Notes under the pieces: model-generated
What the model was told of the DNA's origin: nothing
Seen by the model: the letters and a program-made list of their open reading frames with translations, nothing else
Database searches by the model: none
Position numbers and translations under genes: made by a program
Shown here: piece after piece, positions 6,915 through 12,701 of the stretch
How positions within the stretch are numbered: the first letter of the stretch is position 1
How the letters are laid out: the number at the start of each line of letters is the position of its first letter
Assembly (NCBI GenBank): GCA_024231375.1
Contig: JAAEQP010001679.1
Location: 1-13,456, forward strand
Direction of reading: 5' to 3'
DNA: 13,456 nucleotides
Origin: a bacterium
GTDB taxonomy: Bacteria; Hydrogenedentota; Hydrogenedentia; Hydrogenedentiales; SLHB01

Positions 6915-7454
6915 TTCGCGCTCCCGGTTGATGAGAAGGCTACGAGAGCCTTTCCGGCTCGTCCAGGGAAGGTACGGGACCTCAAGGTCCTGTATGCGGA
7001 GTTTCAAGGGGTTATCGTTAGCAACGCAGGTCAGCCCCCAGCCGTCGCCCTGAATCTGTACATTCCTCATGTCAATCGTTCTCACTTGCAGTTGGATGGA
7101 CATGATCGAGAGTTCTGAGTCAGGAGAACAGTCTCTCTCGTGGTCGAAGTGCCACTCAAGATCATAGACTGGGGACAAGCTGAGTCGCGTGCTGGTGACG
7201 TACAGACCACTCTGGCCCTCCGACTGGACGTGTCCCAGCTCCCAGCAATCCCGTTCGATTGGTATGGTCAGGCGTGTGCCTCGATAGGTGATGCCGCTTC
7301 GCTTGAACCGCGCGTCGTGGACGAATGAGTTGAGGAAGACCAAGTCATGGTTCCGATTCGAGTCCGCGCGGACCTCGTACTCGACCTTCCTTGGCTTTCC
7401 TCCGTACCACTCGTGGAAAAGCCCTGCGAAGTCTGGCTGTGCTTTGCGTTTCAT
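6396..7454 (-). CDS. Fusion: domain of unknown function plus YhbS-type GNAT acetyltransferase
   Basis: The 352-residue product has two parts. Residues about 1-165 form a domain I cannot assign, rich in strands, with NRNHDLVFLNSFVHDARF and IPIERDCWELG as the most distinctive stretches. Residues about 182-352 are a full GNAT N-acetyltransferase of the YhbS type, which moves an acetyl group from acetyl-CoA to an amine. It shows LIRTETPEDI at the start, the acetyl-CoA loop QNNGIG (267-272), then VVVLGHPKYYPRFGFEPAS. ATG at 7454 is chosen because GGAG lies nine bases upstream; the open frame reaches 7517. The linker encodes GGGAG six bases before an in-frame GTG (6914), so the GNAT part could also be made alone. 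The gene lies 70 bp downstream of the esterase gene on the same strand and may be co-transcribed. The acetyl acceptor is unknown. Confidence 0.85.
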   Translation of the reverse strand: MKRKAQPDFAGLFHEWYGGKPRKVEYEVRADSNRNHDLVFLNSFVHDARFKRSGITYRGTRLTIPIERDCWELGHVQSEGQSGLYVTSTRLSLSPVYDLEWHFDHERDCSPDSELSIMSIQLQVRTIDMRNVQIQGDGWGLTCVANDNPLKLRIQDLEVPYLPWTSRKGSRSLLINREREVILIRTETPEDIPAVRVVNERAFEQPAEANVVDKLRAACPDALSLVAENESGDVVGHILFTPATIACGDRTVEGMGLAPMSVLPELQNNGIGSELVRHGLDILAAESCPFVVVLGHPKYYPRFGFEPASCHGITCQWDGVPDEAFMVLIQDTEAMDGVTGAARYRDEFDEAM

Positions 7455-7487
7455 CTCACTGTGCTCCGATTCCCTTGATGTCCGGGA

Positions 7488-7524
7488 TCCTAGTCCCATC
7501 CGTGCCCTCAGTGACATCCGTGGT
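7488..7524. repeat. Direct repeat CATCCGTG, two copies 18 bp apart, after the esterase stop
   Basis: CATCCGTG occurs at 7497-7504 and 7515-7522, directly beyond the minus-strand esterase stop. Read on the minus strand it is CACGGATG twice. Similar CACGGAT-rich dispersed repeats occur in planctomycete-like genomes, by memory only. The 70-bp gap between the two minus-strand genes holds nothing else apart from the GNAT-fusion ribosome-binding site. Confidence 0.4.
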
Positions 7525-8334
7525 TCAATACTCTTGCTTCTCTGCCTCGCCCAGCTTCACCACTGCCCCCGCGAAACGCCGACCCATTTCCACCACGCCA
7601 TGCGTACTGTAGTGAAGGTTGTCGCTGCCTTTGGGGAGGTCGTCGCAATCGATGAATCCATATCCTTCAACGGGACAGGTCTTCTGGGCGGTTCGCACGT
7701 GGTCGACGAAGGGGAACGTCAGTTTCGGCGGATTTACGCGGCCCGCCACGAAGACCATGTCCGGCGCGTCGAAGTCGCGGCGGGCGCTGTGAATCAGGCG
7801 TGCGAGATTGTCGGCGTAGGCGCTGGCCATGGCTTCGTCTTTGGAATCCCGTTCGCCTTGCATCCACAGCATGCCCACGACTTGGATGGGTCGCGACGCC
7901 TGCGCCGCGCGCACCTTCTTCAGCAGTTCGCCGTAGAGGGATCGCGGGTCGTCCGGGTTCCAGCGGTGGGCGAGATCTGTGCCGCCGACGCTGTGTTTGA
8001 TGATGCCGACGGGAGACTGCATTTCGGCCGAGCCAGTGTGGGCGAATGAAATCTCAGGCCCGAATCCTTCTTCCTCGGTGACGCCTGGGGCCAGGCGCAC
8101 CCAGTCCACGCCATTGAAGAACAGGGCGCGTCGCTGATCGCCTTGCAGGTCCAGCGGCAGTTGTGCCGTTTGGCAACGGCTGCCCACCATGTTGCTCTGC
8201 CCCGCCAACACGAACACCCTCAGACGCGCGGACGGCGAAACGAATCTGGTGACGTGGTCCTCTCCGCAGGCGCTGGATGCGGCCAGGAGTGTGCAGACGA
8301 GTGCCAGCATGGCTGTTTGTGCGACAGGGCCCAC
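7525..8334 (-). CDS. Exported sialate O-acetylesterase-like SGNH esterase (SASA family)
   Basis: This exported protein of about 269 residues resembles the SASA/sialate O-acetylesterase family of SGNH hydrolases, which remove acetyl groups from sugars and can act on acetylated xylan or sialic acid. After a hydrophobic signal segment (MLALVCTLLAASSAC region) comes VFVLAGQSNMVG with the nucleophile Ser47. SVGGTDL at 115-121 gives the oxyanion glycine, WMQGERD at 157-163 is the family hallmark WxQGExD, and DNLHY at 238-242 carries the catalytic Asp/His. The start is uncertain. GTG 8334 follows a G-rich tract that could act as a ribosome-binding site. ATG 8310 starts right at the hydrophobic segment without a clear site, and the frame is open to 8457. 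A role in carbohydrate de-acetylation is family-based; the substrate is unknown. Confidence 0.88.
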   Translation of the reverse strand: MGPVAQTAMLALVCTLLAASSACGEDHVTRFVSPSARLRVFVLAGQSNMVGSRCQTAQLPLDLQGDQRRALFFNGVDWVRLAPGVTEEEGFGPEISFAHTGSAEMQSPVGIIKHSVGGTDLAHRWNPDDPRSLYGELLKKVRAAQASRPIQVVGMLWMQGERDSKDEAMASAYADNLARLIHSARRDFDAPDMVFVAGRVNPPKLTFPFVDHVRTAQKTCPVEGYGFIDCDDLPKGSDNLHYSTHGVVEMGRRFAGAVVKLGEAEKQEY

Positions 8335-8381
8335 GATATCCCCCCGGTATTCGGTGATTCGGTTCCACGGTGTTGTGGGGC

Positions 8382-8410
8382 ATGGTACTGAACGCGGCGG
8401 TGTGGGACAA
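8382..8410 (-). promoter_or_regulatory. Weak candidate promoter of the esterase gene
   Basis: On the minus strand TTGTCC (8405-8410), a 17-bp spacer and TACCAT (8382-8387) match four of six bases in each box. The position, about 50 bp before GTG 8334, is suitable, but the match is modest. Confidence 0.3.
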
Positions 8411-8527
8411 CGTTTGGGGTGGCCCCGTTTTGGGGGGGCGAATGAAATCGGGTACACGTAGCCGCGCCGAAGACGGCGCTCTGAACGTGTCCCCGTCTTC
8501 TCACGGTTTCTGAGGGTAGGCCGGAAT

Positions 8528-8568
8528 GGTGCGTGCTCTCTCGGTCTGCGACCTCCGTTCGACGCACC
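8528..8568. repeat. Inverted repeat GGTGCGT/ACGCACC with nested small hairpin
   Basis: GGTGCGT (8528-8534) pairs with ACGCACC (8562-8568), and GGTC/GACC (8543-8546 with 8550-8553) pairs inside the loop. The outer arm followed by CTACGC reads GTAGGGTGCGTC on the minus strand, similar to a widespread intergenic palindrome type. The similarity is recalled, not searched. Confidence 0.45.
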
Positions 8569-8604
8569 CTACGCTGGCTTGACGTGGATTTGTTGGGTGT
8601 CCGC

Positions 8605-8632
8605 TTGCAATCCGTGCCGGCGGCGTGATAAT
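8605..8632 (+). promoter_or_regulatory. Candidate promoter of the six-gene operon
   Basis: TTGCAA (8605-8610), a 16-bp spacer and GATAAT (8627-8632, five of six -10 bases) precede the prepilin-like gene by about 57 bp. TAATACT occurs twice at a 20-bp interval (8629-8635 and 8649-8655), and CTTTTGCAGAAG (8634-8645) is a near-perfect dyad at the expected start site. Both are possible operator half-sites. Confidence 0.45.
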
Positions 8633-8688
8633 ACTTTTGCAGAAGCAGTAATACTCGGCGGCGGGGGCTGAGGAGGGGAGTGCAGAGC

Positions 8689-9642
8689 ATGCGGCGTTCC
8701 GGGTTCACGTTGATCGAGTTGTTGGTGGTCATTGCCATCATCGGGATTCTGGCGGCGATCCTGTTGCCGGCGTTGGCGCGTGCACGCGAGGCGGCGCGCC
8801 GGGCGAGTTGTCAGAACAACCTGAAGCAGATGGGCATCGTGTACAAGATGTACGCGAACGAGAGCAAAGGCGAGGTGTTCCCGCCCATCGCGCCCTTTGC
8901 CAACCCCGGCGGCGTGCCCATCTTTGCGGCGGCGCAGGGACTCTACCCCGAGTACCTGACCGACCTGGCGGCGGCCCATTGTCCGTCGGACATCAATGTG
9001 GACGGCACGGGCGGCTACGTGGCGGGGCGGTTGCCGAACGGCAGCATCGAGCAACACGTGAAGGCCGCTCTAGCGTCGGGCGACTCGGTCAGCATCGACT
9101 ACTTTCTGGCCGCCGCGCTGAGCCGGTCGTATTGGTACCACGGTTTCGCGATGACCAACGTGAATGAATTCTACGGCGTGTGGAACGGCGTCGGGATTCA
9201 ACCCATTCTCGGGTCGGTCTCGCCCGTGGGTGCGAACCCGGTGATGATGCCGATCAGTATCAAGGACTGGGACAAGGACCTGACACTTGATGACAAGGTG
9301 GCGTGGACCAACATCCAGGGCGCGGGCTATGCCGGTGGTGAGACCGTCATGCGCCTCCGGGAAGGCATTGAACGGTTTTCGATATCGGACATCAACAATC
9401 CAGCGGCCACGGCGCAGGCGCAGAGCGATCTGGTGGTCATGTTCGACACCTTCGGCAGTTTCGCGGACCGTGATGACGCGGCGGGCGGCGTGGTGTTCAA
9501 CCACATTCCGGGCGGCAGCAATGTGCTCTACATGGATGGCCATGTCGAGTTCGTGCGGTACAAGCAGCGATTTCCAATTACCGACGACGCGGCGAACGGC
9601 CATGGGATTCCGCGCCAGGTAGGGCACTATGGGTTGGGATAG
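8689..9642 (+). CDS. Prepilin-type leader protein with H-x(n)-DG signature (DUF1559-like)
   Basis: This 317-residue protein begins with a class III (type IV prepilin) leader. MRRSG is cut after the glycine, followed by [20 protein letters not shown] with Phe+1 and Glu+5, a hydrophobic helix, then an [19 protein letters not shown] helix. The C-terminal globular part ends with [19 protein letters not shown], a variant of the H-x9-DG motif with ten intervening residues. [20 protein letters not shown] is a distinctive stretch near 218-237. Such pseudopilins are processed by prepilin peptidase, sit in the inner membrane and occur in large families in Planctomycetota-like bacteria with mostly unknown roles. 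ATG 8689 has GGAG eight bases upstream; GTG 8680 overlaps that site and is less likely. It is the first gene of the operon, 10 bp before the binding-protein gene. Confidence 0.92.
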   Translation: MRRSGFTLIELLVVIAIIGILAAILLPALARAREAARRASCQNNLKQMGIVYKMYANESKGEVFPPIAPFANPGGVPIFAAAQGLYPEYLTDLAAAHCPSDINVDGTGGYVAGRLPNGSIEQHVKAALASGDSVSIDYFLAAALSRSYWYHGFAMTNVNEFYGVWNGVGIQPILGSVSPVGANPVMMPISIKDWDKDLTLDDKVAWTNIQGAGYAGGETVMRLREGIERFSISDINNPAATAQAQSDLVVMFDTFGSFADRDDAAGGVVFNHIPGGSNVLYMDGHVEFVRYKQRFPITDDAANGHGIPRQVGHYGLG

Positions 9643-9652
9643 ACGGAGAATC

Positions 9653-10495
9653 ATGGGTAGAACCGGACTACTGTCGACCGTACTCTTGGCGCTGGTTGTG
9701 TGCGCGTGCGGCGGTCCGCGGGAGGACGTGGTGGCGGGCAGCGCGCTGATGGCGGCCGCGGTGACTGACGTCGCCGGGGGCGACCTGACAATGCGCACGC
9801 TGATCCCCGCGGGCATGTGCCCCGGGCACTACGACATCCGGCCCAGCGACGTGGAGGCCGTGGCGCGGTGCCGCGCGACGTTGATTCATCCCTGGCAGCG
9901 GCAGATGCCCAATGTGCGCGCGGCGCTGGACGGGGCCAAGGTGACGGATGACTGTGTGACCGTAGTCGAGGTGGACGGAAACTGGATGGTGCCGGTGAAC
10001 TATGAGAAGGCGCTTGTCGAGGTCGCCCGGGTTCTGGCGCGCATCGAGCCTGGGAACGGTATGGACTACGCCCAGCGTGCGGCCGAACGGGCCGAGGGTG
10101 TGATGGATTTCGCCGAGTCATTGGCGTTGCGGTCGCGTGACGGAGGCGCGGCCGAGTGCCGGGTCCTGTGCAACGCGCAACAGGCACTGCTCGTCGAATG
10201 GGCAGGATTCGATGTTGTGGCCACCTTCGGCCGTGCGGAAGACCTGAGTGTAGCCGATGTGCAGGGGCTTGTCGCGAGGGCCAAGGAAGCGGAAGTCGTA
10301 GTCGTCATCGACAACCTGCAAAGCGGCGATACCCGCACCGGCGAAGCAATCGCCCGGGAAATCGGATGCGGCCACGTGGTCCTCTCCAACTTCCCCGGTG
10401 CCTTCGACGACACGGAGACATGGGAGAAGGCGCTCGAACGCAACGTGGATCTTCTGCTTGAAGCGACGGCGGCACAGGCGAAACGCAATGGATAA
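9653..10495 (+). CDS. Divergent metal ABC transporter substrate-binding lipoprotein (ZnuA/TroA-like)
   Basis: The 280-residue product is a probable lipoprotein anchored outside the inner membrane. It has a short basic start, the hydrophobic LLSTVLLALVV, and a VCAC lipobox with Cys19. The fold features of cluster-9 (zinc/manganese) binding proteins are visible: TLIPAGMCPGHYDIRPSDVEAVARC near 50-73, a long helix (about 115-165), FDVVATFG near 186-193, and SNFPGAFDDTETW near 245-257. His59 sits in a C-P-G-H motif where ZnuA has D-P-H. At the second and third ligand sites GNW (109-111) and CNAQQ (173-177) replace the usual His-containing motifs, so the metal site differs from classic ZnuA. ATG 9653 has GGAG four bases upstream; ATG 9629 would overlap the pilin stop. 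Its stop overlaps the ATPase start by 8 bp. Transport role is sure; the ligand is unknown. Confidence 0.88.
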   Translation: MGRTGLLSTVLLALVVCACGGPREDVVAGSALMAAAVTDVAGGDLTMRTLIPAGMCPGHYDIRPSDVEAVARCRATLIHPWQRQMPNVRAALDGAKVTDDCVTVVEVDGNWMVPVNYEKALVEVARVLARIEPGNGMDYAQRAAERAEGVMDFAESLALRSRDGGAAECRVLCNAQQALLVEWAGFDVVATFGRAEDLSVADVQGLVARAKEAEVVVVIDNLQSGDTRTGEAIAREIGCGHVVLSNFPGAFDDTETWEKALERNVDLLLEATAAQAKRNG

Positions 10496-11252
10496 CCCGG
10501 TCATTCAGATTCGGGATGCCGTGGTGTCGTATCGCGAAGACGTGGCGTTGCGGGGCGTGTCGTTGGATATCGATGCGGGCGAGTTTGTGGGCGTGATCGG
10601 GCCCAACGGTGCAGGCAAGACGACTCTGCTCACGCTAGTGAACGGCATGGGGCGGCTCGTGTCGGGCGACGTGTGCGTGTTGGGACTCCGTCCGTATGGC
10701 GGTGATGGCCGCCGCGTGCGGCAACGCGTCGGGTACGTGGCGCAAGCGCCGCGCATTGACCCTCGGCTGCCCATGACCGTGCGGGAGACCGTGTTGGCGG
10801 GCCGACACGGACGTGTGGGATTGTTGCGTCGGCCCGGCCGCGCCGACCATGCACGCGTCGACGAGGCGATCGAACGCGTTGGCGCGTTGCATCTCGCCCA
10901 GCGCCCTCTCGGACATTTGTCGGGAGGCGAATACCAACGGGTGGCCATCGCGCGAGCGCTGGCGCAAGACCCCGAGATCCTGTTGTGTGACGAGCCAACG
11001 GCCTCGATCGACCCGCGTGCCCAGGTAGCGATTCTTGACCTGGTGCAGACGCTTCACGCGGACACGGGGTTGACCGTGCTCTACGTGACCCATGACCTCG
11101 GAGCTTTGCCCGAGGCGTGCCGGCGTCTTGTGCTGATGAAGGACGGAGCCATCCACGGGGACGGGCCACGGGCCGAGATGCTGGCCGAGTCCCGCCTTGA
11201 CGACCTCTACGACGGAACCGAAGGGAGACGCCATGGGCGGGTCGTTGTTTGA
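10488..11252 (+). CDS. Metal ABC transporter ATP-binding protein (ZnuC-like)
   Basis: This 254-residue cytoplasmic ATPase powers the adjacent importer. Walker A is GPNGAGKT (38-45), the Q-loop glutamine is in YVAQAP (83-88), the ABC signature is LSGGEYQR (144-151), Walker B is ILLCDEP (164-170), and the switch histidine is in VTHD (200-203). RIDPRLPMTVRETVLAG after the Q-loop is typical of the zinc/manganese-importer ATPases, which interact with an ABC-3 permease. The start ATG overlaps the end of the binding-protein gene by 8 bp, suggesting translational coupling. The longer open frame from 10398 lies inside that gene and is not used. All motifs are intact and the length is normal. Confidence 0.95.
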   Translation: MDNPVIQIRDAVVSYREDVALRGVSLDIDAGEFVGVIGPNGAGKTTLLTLVNGMGRLVSGDVCVLGLRPYGGDGRRVRQRVGYVAQAPRIDPRLPMTVRETVLAGRHGRVGLLRRPGRADHARVDEAIERVGALHLAQRPLGHLSGGEYQRVAIARALAQDPEILLCDEPTASIDPRAQVAILDLVQTLHADTGLTVLYVTHDLGALPEACRRLVLMKDGAIHGDGPRAEMLAESRLDDLYDGTEGRRHGRVVV

Positions 11253-12063
11253 ACTGGAACTGTTCCGTAACGCGTGGATCGCAGGCCTGTGCGCGGGCAT
11301 CACGTGTGGGATTGTCGGCACCTTCGTGGTGGCCATGCACCTGTCGTTCCTGGGCGTTTGTATCGCGCACGCGGCCTTCGCGGGATCCATGTTGGGTGTG
11401 TGGCTTGGGTTTGACCCGCTGGTGGGCGCGCTGGTATTCACGGTGGGCGCGGCGCTGGCCGTGGGGCCGCTCTCCGACCGGGGGGAACTGAGTCCCGACA
11501 GCGCCATCGGCATTCTGTTCTCGCTCATGCTGGGGTTGGCGTTCTTGTTTGTTGGTATGATGCCCGGATCGCGCGCCGCCGTACTCAGCTACTTCTGGGG
11601 CAACATCCTTGCCGTTACCCGGCAGGACCTGGCCTGCCTCGGTGTCACGTGCGTCGTCGTGGTCGCGCTGGTCGTCCTCTTCTTCAAGGAGATCCACGCG
11701 GTCATCTGCCACCGCGACGTAGCGCTCGCCGTCGGCATTCCCGCCACGGCGGTGTTCTACGCCATGCTGTTTGCCACGGGCATCACGGTGGCCGTGTCCC
11801 TGCGGCCCATCGGCGGACTCCTGGTGTATAGTCTGCTGCTCAATCCCGGCGCGGCGGCGTTTCAACTGACCTACAATTTCCGCCGCATGGTGGTGTTGGC
11901 GGCCGTGTTTGGCGTGGCGTCCTGCTGGCTCGGATTGGGCGTATCGTTCGTGTGGGATTTGGGTGCGGGCGCGTGCATTGTCATCGCGTCGTCGTGTATC
12001 TTTGCATTGGCGTTGCTGTTCTCGCCCAAACGGAAGGTCAAAGCATGGAAACCGGCCGTCTGA
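11233..12063 (+). CDS. Metal ABC transporter permease (ABC-3/ZnuB family)
   Basis: This 276-residue integral inner-membrane protein has about eight hydrophobic segments, starting after FRNAWIAG. ABC-3 permease hallmarks are HAAFAGSMLG after the second segment, LSPDSAIGILFSLMLGLA near the middle, GNILAVTRQDL, and RPIGGLLVYSLLLNPGAAA near the C-terminal third. It forms the channel for the substrate delivered by the upstream lipoprotein. GGGAG five bases before the ATG supports this start. It overlaps the ATPase gene by 20 bp and the methyltransferase gene by 19 bp. The family is certain; the transported ion or complex is not. Confidence 0.94.
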   Translation: MGGSLFELELFRNAWIAGLCAGITCGIVGTFVVAMHLSFLGVCIAHAAFAGSMLGVWLGFDPLVGALVFTVGAALAVGPLSDRGELSPDSAIGILFSLMLGLAFLFVGMMPGSRAAVLSYFWGNILAVTRQDLACLGVTCVVVVALVVLFFKEIHAVICHRDVALAVGIPATAVFYAMLFATGITVAVSLRPIGGLLVYSLLLNPGAAAFQLTYNFRRMVVLAAVFGVASCWLGLGVSFVWDLGAGACIVIASSCIFALALLFSPKRKVKAWKPAV

Positions 12064-12671
12064 CCGACACGAACCGCAAGATCCAGTCCTTTTTCGACCG
12101 TCACGCCGAGACGTGGGACGAGACCGTGGCCTGCAAGTTCCCGGACCGGGTAGCAGCGCTGGTGGCGGACCTGGACATCGTTCCCGGCGACCGCGTGCTC
12201 GACGTGGGGGCGGGCACGGGCGTGTTGTTTCCGCTCCTGGGACCGCGCGTGGGGGAGGACGGCCTCATTGCGGCCATTGATCTGTCCAGCGAGATGTGCG
12301 CACGGGCTAATGCGAAGACGGCGCAGTGCCGGATTGAGTGTGTCCAGACCGATGTCATGGCGCTGGGATTCGCGGCGGGATCGTTCGACTGGGTGATATG
12401 CTTCAGCGTGTTTCCTCATTTTGCCGACCAGGGGCGGGGGCTCGCCGAACTGGCGCGCGCGCTACGCCCCGGTGGGCGGATTGCCGTGTGCCACTCGCAG
12501 AGCCGCGAAGCCATCAACGAGCACCACGAGCACGTGGGCGAGATCGTCGGCGGGCATACCATCCCTGAGACGGGCGTTATGCGGACGTTGGTCGCCGATG
12601 CGGGCCTGGAACTGCTGCGTCTCGACGAATCGCCCGAACGATATCTGATGGTGGCGCGGAAGCCCGCGTAG
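12045..12671 (+). CDS. Class I SAM-dependent methyltransferase linked to metal importer
   Basis: This 208-residue cytoplasmic enzyme transfers a methyl group from S-adenosylmethionine. Motif I is VLDVGAGTG (51-59), the acidic end of strand 2 is AIDLS (77-81), and FDWVICFSVFPHF (114-126) and LRPGGRIAV (140-148) are the later motifs of the Methyltransf_11 type. After strand 5 comes an unusual stretch, CHSQSREAINEHHEHVG (149-165), with five histidines, which could hold the acceptor or a metal. GGAAGG seven bases before the ATG supports the start, and it overlaps the permease end by 19 bp, so it is tied to transport genetically. Possible roles are modification of an imported metal complex, of a metallophore or of a cofactor. 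I know the fold but not the substrate. Confidence 0.9.
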   Translation: METGRLTDTNRKIQSFFDRHAETWDETVACKFPDRVAALVADLDIVPGDRVLDVGAGTGVLFPLLGPRVGEDGLIAAIDLSSEMCARANAKTAQCRIECVQTDVMALGFAAGSFDWVICFSVFPHFADQGRGLAELARALRPGGRIAVCHSQSREAINEHHEHVGEIVGGHTIPETGVMRTLVADAGLELLRLDESPERYLMVARKPA

Positions 12672-12701
12672 TCTAGCGGACCGCCGCCGATTGGAGCACT
12701 C

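Larger units (their letters stand above)
8335..8688. other. Gene-free divergent regulatory region
   Basis: About 350 bp separates the divergent esterase and prepilin-like genes. It contains GGGG/CCCC-type alternative hairpins (8416-8435) and an 8-bp inverted repeat GAAGACGG/CCGTCTTC (8469-8476 with 8493-8500). A GGTGCGT/ACGCACC element follows (8528-8568). Candidate promoters lie at 8382-8410 (-) and 8605-8632 (+). No ORF here has homology I recognise. Confidence 0.5.

Noticed and set aside
7455..7517. N-terminal extension of the GNAT fusion to 7517
   Set aside because: The extension covers repeat DNA just after the esterase stop, and a better ribosome-binding site precedes ATG 7454.
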